From: Candidatus Thorarchaeota archaeon
GTDB lineage: Archaea > Asgardarchaeota > Thorarchaeia > Thorarchaeales > Thorarchaeaceae
Length of the DNA: 64,000 bases
NCBI GenBank assembly: GCA_013388835.1
Contig: JACAEL010000006.1
Span: forward strand, 53,167 to 117,166
Reading direction: 5' to 3'
In this document: in pieces, positions 33,779 to 41,294 of the stretch
Layout: each line of letters begins with the position of its first letter
Position numbering within the stretch: position 1 is the stretch's first letter
Program-made: the position numbers and the translations under genes
The notes under the pieces: model-generated
The model's input: the letters and a program-made list of their open reading frames with translations, nothing else
The model's database searches: none
What the model was told of the DNA's origin: nothing

Positions 33779-34237
33779 ATGAAAATCCTGCTACGGAACT
33801 CCAACCTCACTGAGGCACAATTGGAGACTCTACTACTCGACTTGGTCATCGAAGACGCGCTCAAGTCCCATGTTCCGTATGAACAGAAGGCCTCTCTTAG
33901 GACCCGCAAGAGTCGTAGCAAGAGGGGTGTTTCACGCGGCTCATACAACAGGACACTACGCCAAGCGAGAAGAAACGTGATTCAAAGCATCTACACCATG
34001 TTGCTGCTCGCATATCTGGGACTGTTTGACCAACCGGTCTTCCGTCCGTTTGAGGAGATAGCAGCTCGGATTGGCAACTACCGTCGCATCAGGGATGCTC
34101 TAGCGGGACGCAGCACTCTAACAAGCGAGGATCTCGAAGTGTACAGGGTCGCTGAGGAAACCATTGTTTCAGCCCTCGAGGGCCTAGGTCTGCCGCTGGT
34201 CCTGAAGTCACGCGCTAGTCAAATGCGCGAGATGTAA
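33779..34237 (+). CDS. Conserved-looking helix-turn-helix protein, unknown function
   Basis: About 152 residues. The open frame begins at 33497, but the ATG at 33779 has a GGGAG ribosome-binding site at 7-nt spacing and starts the region that looks conserved (MKILLRNSNLTEAQLETLL). A basic segment with sigma-like HTH character follows (SKRGVSRGSYNRTLRQARRN), then a helix (SIYTMLLLAYLGLF) and a C-terminal helical part. It resembles a family of small archaeal HTH proteins that I cannot name. Its position inside the array makes it a candidate chromosome-associated protein. Site 8 begins just before its stop codon region. Confidence 0.65.
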   Translation: MKILLRNSNLTEAQLETLLLDLVIEDALKSHVPYEQKASLRTRKSRSKRGVSRGSYNRTLRQARRNVIQSIYTMLLLAYLGLFDQPVFRPFEEIAARIGNYRRIRDALAGRSTLTSEDLEVYRVAEETIVSALEGLGLPLVLKSRASQMREM

Positions 34238-34258
34238 TACTAGTATTACTCGTATGTA
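34234..34258. repeat. GTAnTAC-type site 8
   Basis: GTAATAC, GTATTAC and GTATGTA at 9-bp spacing, at the 3' end of the HTH gene (overlapping its stop). Confidence 0.75.
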
Positions 34259-34855
34259 ATGATTGTTGCCTCAATTGCCGCGCACTAGTTGTAATTCGTG
34301 TGAAACTAGACCCTCAGTGCGAGACTGATTACTGTTGGATTGATTCGGTCTGTCGGAAGTGTCCTGTCATGTACAGATGCAGGCACTTCGGTTCCTCTCC
34401 AAAGTTGATTGAGGCATCGGACAACCTTTGCTGAAGTGTCTGTGTTTCGATAGGACTGTCACTCACAGATTATAGCTAATCGTGCACCTTGAAGAATGTC
34501 TGCGGCAACTAACCTTCATATCCCTAGTACCTTCACACAGGAGTCAGTTGTTTGAGATTGGAGTTGCATATGCAAGAGGTTGTCGCCGGACAAATCGCAC
34601 GAGCGTGTCGTAGACACATCAACACTTGGGCACGACTCTGAGTGTTTTCATTGAAGCCACGGATCTTCTTGGAGGTTCTTGACGAGGAGATAGAGATACC
34701 GTCAGCATCAAGATTACCATCGTATGCCTTTCGATATGTCTAACGACACACTCGTGCTAGGTAGTACCAAACCCATAGATAGTTCTAATTCTAGAACAAT
34801 CCAGAGTGGCAACTGAATCGACGACATGTCCTCATCAGAGTGTACGAGTCCTATC
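34259..34855. other. Intergenic region of about 600 bp between sites 8 and 9
   Basis: No convincing coding frame or structural RNA was found. The stretch has an ordinary base composition, a few short palindromes (for example TTCTAGAA near 34788) and no repeats of the 9-bp type. It might contain a leader or small RNA for the gene at 34903. Confidence 0.4.
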
Positions 34856-34880
34856 GTATTACACGTCCTACGACTACTAC
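34856..34880. repeat. GTAnTAC-type site 9
   Basis: GTATTAC, GTCCTAC and CTACTAC at 9-bp spacing, just upstream of the hypothetical gene at 34903. Confidence 0.7.
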
Positions 34881-34902
34881 TTGCTCACAATAAAACCTTT
34901 CA

Positions 34903-36198
34903 ATGCACTTGACCGTCGAGGTTCTGTTCGCTCTGAATGCAATGTCAGTGGGCGTGATTCATTTGGGTGGCGCCAAGAGATTGCCATGGTTCCTTTCCAA
35001 GGTACATGACATAGCAGAGTCAGCAGCCATTGAGAGTACAATCCAGACGGTTGCAGATGCAATAGGTGATCGGCGAAGTCGTGACCTGGTGGATTTGATT
35101 GGTCATCTCGAACAGGAGCATGGTTGGCCCCGCGCGCTGGAGGTCCTCGCTTCGGCTCAGAAGCAGCGCTACAGAGCTCCACCTCTCATTGGTGGACCAA
35201 CCCTTTCTCTTGAGATTCTCAAGTATCGTGAGCAAGTCTTTGAGCTCTTCTCATGCTCCGGGCTTGAGCCGGCGGATATAGACATTACAGAATTGCTTGG
35301 CCACCTGACTTCATGCAACTCGCTGGCAGAGGCGAGTATGCGCTTTAAGTCCCTTGTGCTTGCAAAGTCGCGAGAACAGATTGCTGGCGGTGACTCTGTG
35401 TTCTTTGAGGTTATTCCCAATCATGCCTCAGAGGAACTCAATCATGAAATCGAACGGGCACATCTACGTGAGATGGAGTTTCTTTCATCCCTTGATCTGA
35501 GCGGTATTCAAGATGTGACCAGTGTGTGGTTCACAGAGAGCGGGCGGCAGCTCCTGACGGACTTGGGTGCGGTGGGGTACTCCGTGTCGGACTCTCGTGT
35601 AATAGATGGCATACGTGTATTACAACGCCGCCCTAACCGTGAGTCGGCTTGCGCTCATCAAGCTCGTGGTATAAGGGGTCCATCCAACCCCCTCTACACG
35701 CGGCTACTAAGCTCGATAGTTCTCTGTGATACGGTCGAAATGAGAACTCTGGGTAGTCGACTCTCGCTCGCTCGTCTGGACTATATGCTTAGGGAGTCGG
35801 TGTCAAGATACGTTGAAGCTCCAAGCAGCAGCCGCTATCGAGAAGTCTTATCGAGAGTGGGCGATCACGTCACTGTGCGTGCACTTGAATCTACAAGTAC
35901 ACTGGGTCTCATTGCTAAAGAGCTAGATGTCAGACTCGCAGTCCCTGCTCTGAATGCATTGGGTTGTTTCCACCATGAGTCCTCGGTAGAGATACTGCTT
36001 GAACAAGTCTGCAACACAAGTCGTCGCGAGTGCCTAGAGGCCTCTCTTGCATCCCTCCAAGCTATTCACAGGGTCTCTCCCGTGGCAGAGCCCCTGATTC
36101 GTTCTGCAACACTCGGCTCCTGCAAGAGGAGATCACAACTGCGATTGTTGCTTCGTCAGCAGTCATGGACAAAGAAAACCAAGATGTATGATGCGTAA
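34903..36198 (+). CDS. Hypothetical helical protein, unknown function
   Basis: Up to 431 residues. An AT-rich TATA-like run (CAATAAAACC) about 15 bp before the first ATG suggests that translation may start at 34942 (MSVGVIHLGG). The protein is mainly helical. The C-terminal 150 residues resemble HEAT/ARM-type paired helices (LDVRLAVPALNALGCFHHES, EILLEQVCNTSRRECLEASL). No catalytic motif is visible. It is flanked by sites 9 and 11 and contains site 10. I do not recognise the family; a scaffold or chromosome-associated role is speculation. Confidence 0.6.
   Translation: MHLTVEVLFALNAMSVGVIHLGGAKRLPWFLSKVHDIAESAAIESTIQTVADAIGDRRSRDLVDLIGHLEQEHGWPRALEVLASAQKQRYRAPPLIGGPTLSLEILKYREQVFELFSCSGLEPADIDITELLGHLTSCNSLAEASMRFKSLVLAKSREQIAGGDSVFFEVIPNHASEELNHEIERAHLREMEFLSSLDLSGIQDVTSVWFTESGRQLLTDLGAVGYSVSDSRVIDGIRVLQRRPNRESACAHQARGIRGPSNPLYTRLLSSIVLCDTVEMRTLGSRLSLARLDYMLRESVSRYVEAPSSSRYREVLSRVGDHVTVRALESTSTLGLIAKELDVRLAVPALNALGCFHHESSVEILLEQVCNTSRRECLEASLASLQAIHRVSPVAEPLIRSATLGSCKRRSQLRLLLRQQSWTKKTKMYDA
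35599..35623. repeat. GTAnTAC-type site 10
   Basis: GTAATAG, GGCATAC and GTATTAC at 9-bp spacing, inside the hypothetical gene at 34903. Confidence 0.68.
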
Positions 36199-36210
36199 TA
36201 CGAGTCATAC
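36186..36210. repeat. GTAnTAC-type site 11
   Basis: GTATGAT, GTAATAC and GTCATAC at 9-bp spacing, spanning the stop codon of the gene at 34903. Confidence 0.72.
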
Positions 36211-36260
36211 AAGCTCACTCGGCAGAGATAAATCGTGAATGAGAAGGGAACCACTCTGTC

Positions 36261-37664
36261 ATGTCAGGCACATCCTCTCCTCACGAACTTGACCCCTTCT
36301 TCAACCCTCGCCGAGTTGCGCTTGTCGGTGCCTCATCGGACTACAGGAAGCTGGGCAACACTGTTCTCATGAATCTGCTAGCGTCCGAGGTTGAAGTCTA
36401 CCCAATCACAAAGGGGCGACCCACAGTACTAGGCGCGAGAGCGTATGGTTCACTTCAGGAATTGCCGCATCCCGTGGACCTAGTGATTGTGGTAGTCGCT
36501 GCGAAGTATTGTCCTGCTCTGATGCGGGAAGTGCGGCAGGCGGGAGCAAGGTGCGCGGTTGTGATCTCAGGGGGTTTCAGTGAAGTTGGCGGTGAGGGTG
36601 CTCAGCTGGAAGCCGAGTTGGTACAGGCTGCCAAGGCGGCAGGAGTACGTGTCATAGGCCCAAACTGTGTCGGCGTTTCAAACAGCCGCCTGTTCAATGG
36701 AACCTTCACAATGATGCCCGAACGGGGTAGCGTTGCACTGGTATCCCAGAGCGGCGCACTCGGAGGCATGATGATATACACTACAAGGACAAAGCGAATT
36801 GGGATAAGCAAGTTTGCGAGCATAGGCAATGCAGCTGATGTGTCATTCACTGAGATACTGGACTACTTCTCAAATGACACGAGGACCTCAGTTGTGACCG
36901 TCTATATCGAGGGCGTTGATAATGGTCGTGAGCTTTTCGAGTCGCTCCGAAGGACCGCCTCTCGAAAACCTGTAGTCGTACTAAAGGGCGGTAAGAGTGA
37001 GGCAGGGAGCAGAGCGACACAGTCGCATACCGGATCAATGGCTGGCTCTACCATATTATTCCAGTCTGTCCTGAAGCAGACTGGCTGCGTCGAGGCTCCG
37101 ACCTTTGACTCGCTCTTCGAGATAGCGAAGCTCTTCGACTATCAGCCACTTCCCAAAGGTCGTAATATTGGTATCATTAGTAATACGGGCGGAGCTGGAG
37201 TCTTGGCAGCTGATGCGGCCTCTAGCTATGGGCTATGCATCCCGCGACTCAGCTACAATACCGAACAGGAACTCAAGCGGCTTCTGTCCCCCCTTGCGTC
37301 GACTGAGAACCCCGTTGATGTTGTGGCTAGCGGTGGGAGACAGGATTACAAGGCCGCTACGGAGCTTCTCCTCGCAGACCCTAGGATTGACATGCTTCTT
37401 GCTATCTGCGCAGTGCCAACCTTTGCTGGCATGACACAGACCGAACACGCCGCGGGAACAATCGAGGGAGCACGCAGCGTGGAAACTGACAAGCCCGTGG
37501 TTGGCGTTTGGCTTGCGGGTGAAGTTGGCAAACCCGGAAAAGACCTTCTCGAGATGAACCGAATTCCATGCTATGACGATCCCTCCACAGCCGCAATGTG
37601 TATGTCCAAAGTCGCCGAGTATGCGGAATTACACGGACATGCTATCCGCAGAGTCTCGGAGTAG
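36261..37664 (+). CDS. acdA: Acyl-CoA synthetase (ADP-forming), alpha subunit
   Basis: The alpha subunit of NDP-forming acyl-CoA synthetase, which converts acyl-CoA plus ADP and phosphate to acid plus ATP. It contains the CoA-binding Rossmann domain (FFNPRRVALVGASSDYRKLG) and the two succinyl-CoA-synthetase-like domains. GPNCVGVSN, SQSGALGGMM and the phospho-histidine segment TQSHTGSMAGS are visible. The length of 467 is normal. No beta subunit (ATP-grasp) is adjacent. With IorAB and KorA it completes a fermentative route from 2-oxoacids to ATP. Site 12 lies inside it. Confidence 0.9.
   Translation: MSGTSSPHELDPFFNPRRVALVGASSDYRKLGNTVLMNLLASEVEVYPITKGRPTVLGARAYGSLQELPHPVDLVIVVVAAKYCPALMREVRQAGARCAVVISGGFSEVGGEGAQLEAELVQAAKAAGVRVIGPNCVGVSNSRLFNGTFTMMPERGSVALVSQSGALGGMMIYTTRTKRIGISKFASIGNAADVSFTEILDYFSNDTRTSVVTVYIEGVDNGRELFESLRRTASRKPVVVLKGGKSEAGSRATQSHTGSMAGSTILFQSVLKQTGCVEAPTFDSLFEIAKLFDYQPLPKGRNIGIISNTGGAGVLAADAASSYGLCIPRLSYNTEQELKRLLSPLASTENPVDVVASGGRQDYKAATELLLADPRIDMLLAICAVPTFAGMTQTEHAAGTIEGARSVETDKPVVGVWLAGEVGKPGKDLLEMNRIPCYDDPSTAAMCMSKVAEYAELHGHAIRRVSE
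37162..37186. repeat. GTAnTAC-type site 12
   Basis: GTAATAT, GTATCAT and GTAATAC at 9-bp spacing, inside acdA. Confidence 0.7.
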
Positions 37665-37938
37665 CACCATTCTCTCTGAGCATGAAGCACCCACCCGAAT
37701 GAGCTCAGGTCATGGCAGAGCACCTGACTCACGTCGGCTCTGCTATGCTCCTTCCGCTCTGATTCTCTCAGCCATCTCATTCGAAGTGACAAAGGTGTAC
37801 AGAGACTGGCCGCGCGCAGCCAAGAGCATCTAGGTGTCACTTGCACCACGCATGCTCGTATCGTTTGAGTTCCCGCCAAGCTCCCACAGCGAATGGCTCA
37901 AGGTGCTTTGCCGAACCTCCCATTTCTTGACCTTTGTC

Positions 37939-37972
37939 GTATCACGCGTAATACTACGATTCAAGGTACTGC
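37939..37972. repeat. GTAnTAC-type site 13 (four units)
   Basis: GTATCAC, GTAATAC, CGATTCA and GTACTGC at 9-bp spacing, overlapping the 3' end of the ribbon-helix-helix gene. Confidence 0.7.
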
Positions 37973-38277
37973 TTGGCCACATCCGGAAACTCCTCTTCGA
38001 TTGCAAGACGCAGCTGTCGTTCAACCCACATGCTCAGGTTGATTGCCTTTGCTCTTCTTATGGCTTGAAGGCACTGTCGGAGGTCCGAAGGTATTGAGAA
38101 CGACACAATTGGACTCTTTCTTTCCTTGTTGGGTACACTCTCCCCCTGAGGTTTCGTGGGGGGCGCTGTCTTTGCAACGGTCTTGACTCGTGCTGTTTCC
38201 CTTTGTGAAGCCTCTGTGGCAGAGCTGCTCTCAGTTTCCTTGTCAGCTTCCTTTCTGTACTTCCCCAGGATACTCAT
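37954..38277 (-). CDS. Ribbon-helix-helix DNA-binding protein, SegB/ParG-like architecture
   Basis: 107 residues. The first 55 are polar and disorder-prone (KETESSSATEASQRETARV). The C-terminal half is a ribbon-helix-helix: strand PIVSFSI (about 56-62), helix A SDLRQCLQAIRRA, turn and helix B LSMWVERQLRLAIEEE. A disordered basic N-terminus plus a C-terminal RHH dimer of about 100 residues is the build of centromere-binding proteins such as Sulfolobus SegB and plasmid ParG. RHH dimers bind short tandem repeats, which suits the 9-bp-period sites nearby. The gene directly follows the AAA ATPase gene with no gap. It might instead be a CopG-like repressor. Confidence 0.8.
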   Translation of the reverse strand: MSILGKYRKEADKETESSSATEASQRETARVKTVAKTAPPTKPQGESVPNKERKSPIVSFSIPSDLRQCLQAIRRAKAINLSMWVERQLRLAIEEEFPDVAKQYLES

Positions 38278-39135
38278 CTAGTGGACCTCCTTCAGGATTG
38301 CAGCATATGCTTCGGCAACAAGCTCTGCTATTCCAGTGTCAATCTCCGGACTTCCTGTTCTCCTTAGATTCTCGGCAGCGACTTGCTGACAGCCTCTGGC
38401 AAGCATTCTCAAATCCCTGGGATTACCCTTTGCTGCCGCATTTAGCACTGCTATTGTCTCCTCTGAGAATGGATACACGCTGAAGTTCTCTGGGTCGAAA
38501 CGATCTATCTTACCCTGCGCATAGGCTAGTCTTCTCCCTATGAACTCCCTTGCCTTCAAATCATCTAGCGGTGGAACATCCAATGGTTCCGTTCTGTCCG
38601 CAATCTGAGGCAGATAGCTGAGCATAGCATTCCAGTACTCAATTGTCCCACTCATTACCAATGTCACTATTGGCTCGTCGAGCTCTCCCTTGTGAGTGTC
38701 GACCATCTCTTGAGATGGCAAGTCGGCAAGGTATCTGAGCTTGTGAAAGGCCGCCTCCTGATTGTCAGCGACATCCTCGATGAAGAGTGCGGTTCGATAC
38801 TTCTCCTCAAGGTATCTCCTCACACACTCCTCGGCTACCGCTTCTACAATCTGACTTGATTCCCATGACCTGCGGTACTTCACTCTCAAGGAGTCTGCGA
38901 TGGCAGCTGACATCTGTTTCTCATAGAGTCCAGTCATGCCCACGTATCCAGTAATGAAGCGGTTTCCCTTTCGGTCCGCTAGTGTGGGCAGGTCTCTAAG
39001 TGCAAGCAACATGAGCGTGCTCTTGCCGGACCCAACAGGTCCCCTGATGAAGATGTGACGCTCGTTCGTTAGCACTAGGTCCACTATGCTGTCAAGGAAG
39101 TCTGGAAACTCAACATACGTGCGAGAGTCCGGCAT
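38278..39135 (-). CDS. AAA+ ATPase (Orc/Cdc6- or ExeA-like) paired with the RHH protein
   Basis: 285 residues from the first canonical ATG. Walker A GPVGSGKS (32-39), Walker B-like ALFIEDVAD (about 116-124), sensor-1 region VTLVMSGTIEYW and sensor-2/lid KGNPRDLRMLARGCQQ are present. It is a normal P-loop, not the deviant KGGxGKT of ParA. The frame stays open upstream and reads a plausible N-terminus (EVLRAWEEKLGFRFSPFKGY) back to a stop near 39258, with no ATG, GTG or TTG. ATT codons at 39246 or 39240, or ACG, are the only candidates for a longer start. Site 14 lies just upstream. The motor and RHH genes abut, suggesting one operon and one complex. Confidence 0.78.
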   Translation of the reverse strand: MPDSRTYVEFPDFLDSIVDLVLTNERHIFIRGPVGSGKSTLMLLALRDLPTLADRKGNRFITGYVGMTGLYEKQMSAAIADSLRVKYRRSWESSQIVEAVAEECVRRYLEEKYRTALFIEDVADNQEAAFHKLRYLADLPSQEMVDTHKGELDEPIVTLVMSGTIEYWNAMLSYLPQIADRTEPLDVPPLDDLKAREFIGRRLAYAQGKIDRFDPENFSVYPFSEETIAVLNAAAKGNPRDLRMLARGCQQVAAENLRRTGSPEIDTGIAELVAEAYAAILKEVH

Positions 39136-39274
39136 CTTGTAACCCTTGAAGGGCGAGAATCGAAATCCTAGTTTCTCTTCCCATGCTCGAAGGACCTCCT
39201 TACGGGTGTTGAAGTGGCGTACGAGCGCACTCTCATGAATGGCAATCGTCGTAACTGATCATCTCCATAATATT

Positions 39275-39299
39275 GTATCACTGGTATCTGTCGTAATAC
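39275..39299. repeat. GTAnTAC-type site 14
   Basis: GTATCAC, GTATCTG and GTAATAC at 9-bp spacing, just upstream of the AAA ATPase gene, where it could mediate autoregulation. Confidence 0.7.
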
Positions 39300-39551
39300 A
39301 GCCTAATCCAATGGCTGCCAATATAAGCAATGCGGTTCACAGGACTTTGCATGGTTGGCATCAACTCCTCACTTCAGGGCTAGAAGCGGCATATGAGGTG
39401 GCCCCGTGTGTCATCTCTTACGAACCAGGCAGTGCGACGACCAATCTGCAGACTCCTTACCTGACTTCTGCAACAGAGTCCTCTGATACACAACCTTTTT
39501 CAATCGTCCACGAAGGTGACTACCTACACTCTAGGAAAGGAGTCGAGATCT

Positions 39552-39830
39552 ATGGAACTGGAGTCAGTTCAGAACGTCCTCACATCCTTGATGATTCTCT
39601 CCTTCCTCATCTTTGGAGGTCTAGCGCTTGTCATCCAGACAACGCACACGCCGTTGAGTCCTCGCGCAGTCGCGTTGCCCTTTGTGTTTCTCTTCATATC
39701 TATAATGACATTTGTGGTTTCAGGCAGCATCGAAGACAATCCGGCCATGCTCCGTAGATACCTGACGCAGTGGCTATCCGCTTGTGCCTTTGTTGTGCTG
39801 TTCTCAGCAATAGTCTTCACCCTAGCATAG
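39552..39830 (+). CDS. Small membrane protein upstream of ATPase subunit D
   Basis: 92 residues from an ATG with AAAGGAGT ribosome-binding site at 9-nt spacing. Three hydrophobic segments are visible: LMILSFLIFGGLALVI, VALPFVFLFISIMTFVV and LSACAFVVLFSAIVFTLA. It lies 30 bp before the ATPase subunit D gene and is probably co-transcribed with it. It is not one of the standard A-ATPase subunits I recognise; a membrane assembly factor is possible. Confidence 0.65.
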   Translation: MELESVQNVLTSLMILSFLIFGGLALVIQTTHTPLSPRAVALPFVFLFISIMTFVVSGSIEDNPAMLRRYLTQWLSACAFVVLFSAIVFTLA

Positions 39831-39860
39831 AAACAGCCTATCCTACTCAGGTTGGTTGAA

Positions 39861-40490
39861 ATGAGCAAGATACTGCCCGGCACCAAGACCACTCGCATGG
39901 AACTTCTCCGACTCAGGAACCGCATGCGACTTGCCGAGCGTGGTCACGATTTGCTCAAAGAGAAGAGAGACTCGCTGATCATGGAGTTCTTCAATGCTAT
40001 AGCCGAGATCAAGGAGGCTAGGTCTCAGGTCGACTCGGCTCTCTCCGAAGCCTTTTCGTCTCTCACCAAGGCAAAGATGATAATGGGCCCTTCTCGCGTG
40101 GTGGAGTTCTCTTACGCTAGCAGAATTGAAACTGACATGGACATCTCGACGCGATCCATGATGGGCGTCCGTGTACCTTTGATATCCATCCGACAACGTT
40201 TTCCGGAGCTGCCTTACTCGCTCGTCGACTCGAGCTCGCAACTCGACTCCATGAGCAGCAAGTTCGCTGCAGCTCTTAAGGCAATAGCACGACTTGCTGA
40301 AATCGAATCGACAGTCCGACGATTGGCTCTGGAGATTGAACGAACCAAGCGAAGGGTTTCAGCACTCGAATCAGTTGTGATTCCCAGGCTTGAGGCCACA
40401 GCACAATTCATCAAACTCGCATTGGAGGAACGGGAGCGTGAGGACTTCTATCGCATCAAACTTGTAAAGCAGCAGCTAGTCCACGCCTAG
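39861..40490 (+). CDS. atpD: A-type ATP synthase subunit D
   Basis: Subunit D is the central-stalk coiled coil of the A1 motor. The N-terminal signature PGTKTTRMELLRLRNRMRLAERGHDLLKEKRDSLI is classical, and the rest forms two long antiparallel helices flanking a short middle domain. The length of about 209 is standard. The ATG at 39861 is preferred over the upstream in-frame TTG because the family starts MxxIxPTxxxL. The other A-ATPase subunits are not next to it, which is unusual since D normally follows atpA and atpB. Confidence 0.93.
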   Translation: MSKILPGTKTTRMELLRLRNRMRLAERGHDLLKEKRDSLIMEFFNAIAEIKEARSQVDSALSEAFSSLTKAKMIMGPSRVVEFSYASRIETDMDISTRSMMGVRVPLISIRQRFPELPYSLVDSSSQLDSMSSKFAAALKAIARLAEIESTVRRLALEIERTKRRVSALESVVIPRLEATAQFIKLALEEREREDFYRIKLVKQQLVHA

Positions 40491-40814
40491 TTCGATTGTG
40501 TCCTGCTACTGCGATGTTCCTACTATGTATCCGGTTTCTTGGCGCTAACTAGATTACCTCGTTCTATGCTGACTGTATTACTACTAATACGTGTACAGTA
40601 TCACAGTCGGGCTTTCTAATCTCTGCGTAGCTTGGCCCACATGGCATCCCGACATGGCATCTCAAACGCACGCCCGCAACAATAGAGTGCATCCACGCAA
40701 ACTTGCATTGTACTCACACCAGTGTCCTACTCCTGAGTGTAGCACGGTGAAGGTACGTACCAAAGAGGACATGCTCACATGTGCATATGGCTTCCGAGCA
40801 GGACATTCTTCCTC
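40491..40814. other. Intergenic region of about 320 bp containing site 15
   Basis: No convincing coding frame. It holds the rightmost 9-bp-period site and lies between convergent atpD and the NAC gene. Confidence 0.45.
40575..40599. repeat. GTAnTAC-type site 15
   Basis: GTATTAC, CTAATAC and GTACAGT at 9-bp spacing, with a further out-of-phase GTATCAC at 40598-40604. It is the rightmost member of the array. Confidence 0.7.
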
Positions 40815-41198
40815 TCAGGAGTGACGCAGCCGCAGTATCGCAGCTGCTAGGTCGCCTCCTGTTTCCTTGAGTGCTTCCATCGCTGCCTCGATGCTAACAC
40901 CCGTCTGTCCCGCCACGAGAGCTGCGTCTTCCATGGGAATCTGCTTCACTTGTGGAGCTAGCTTCTCGGGCTCTTCCTGAGCACCACTGGTGCGAGGCCG
41001 TTCTGTTCTTGAGCCTACCACCTGAAAGACCTCTCCCCCCGGTTGTCTTATCATTGTGACCTGAGGGCTCTTGATCAGCCACTCCTTGTCATCAAAACGG
41101 ATCAGTACCTCTCTGACACCCGATAGATCCTTCTGCTCGATACCCATCCTCTTCATCATGCGGGCCAGTTGCTTGGGGGATGTTCCTCTAAAACCCAT
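40815..41198 (-). CDS. nac: Nascent polypeptide-associated complex protein (alpha-NAC)
   Basis: Archaeal NAC forms a homodimer at the ribosome exit tunnel. The protein begins MGFRGTSPKQLARMMKRMGI, contains the NAC beta barrel (EVLIRFDDKEWLIKSPQVTMI) and ends in a UBA domain (VSIEAAMEALKETGGDLAAAI). The ATG at 41198 is chosen over 41249 because a GAGGGG ribosome-binding site precedes it and a TATA-like element (about 41263-41271) would place transcription start near 41240. Confidence 0.93.
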   Translation of the reverse strand: MGFRGTSPKQLARMMKRMGIEQKDLSGVREVLIRFDDKEWLIKSPQVTMIRQPGGEVFQVVGSRTERPRTSGAQEEPEKLAPQVKQIPMEDAALVAGQTGVSIEAAMEALKETGGDLAAAILRLRHS

Positions 41199-41262
41199 GA
41201 CCAACCCCTCGCCGTAACGGCATGGATTGACTAGTGTCTCGATCAACAAGATTCCATGTATG

Positions 41263-41271
41263 GGATAAAAC
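41263..41271 (-). promoter_or_regulatory. TATA-like element of the NAC gene
   Basis: GTTTTATCC on the minus strand, about 65 bp upstream of the assigned start. Confidence 0.4.
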
Positions 41272-41294
41272 GCTTGTGCTTCAGTGTTCGTAGG

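Noticed and set aside
38278..39135. ParA identity for the ATPase beside the RHH gene
   Set aside because: The P-loop is GPVGSGKS, not the deviant KGGxGKT, and the sensor and lid motifs are AAA+.
27105..40599. Considered whether the GTAnTAC sites are a CRISPR array or a mobile-element family
   Set aside because: The repeats are short tandem heptamers at single dispersed sites with no uniform spacers, no cas genes and no flanking duplications. Several are embedded in conserved coding sequence.
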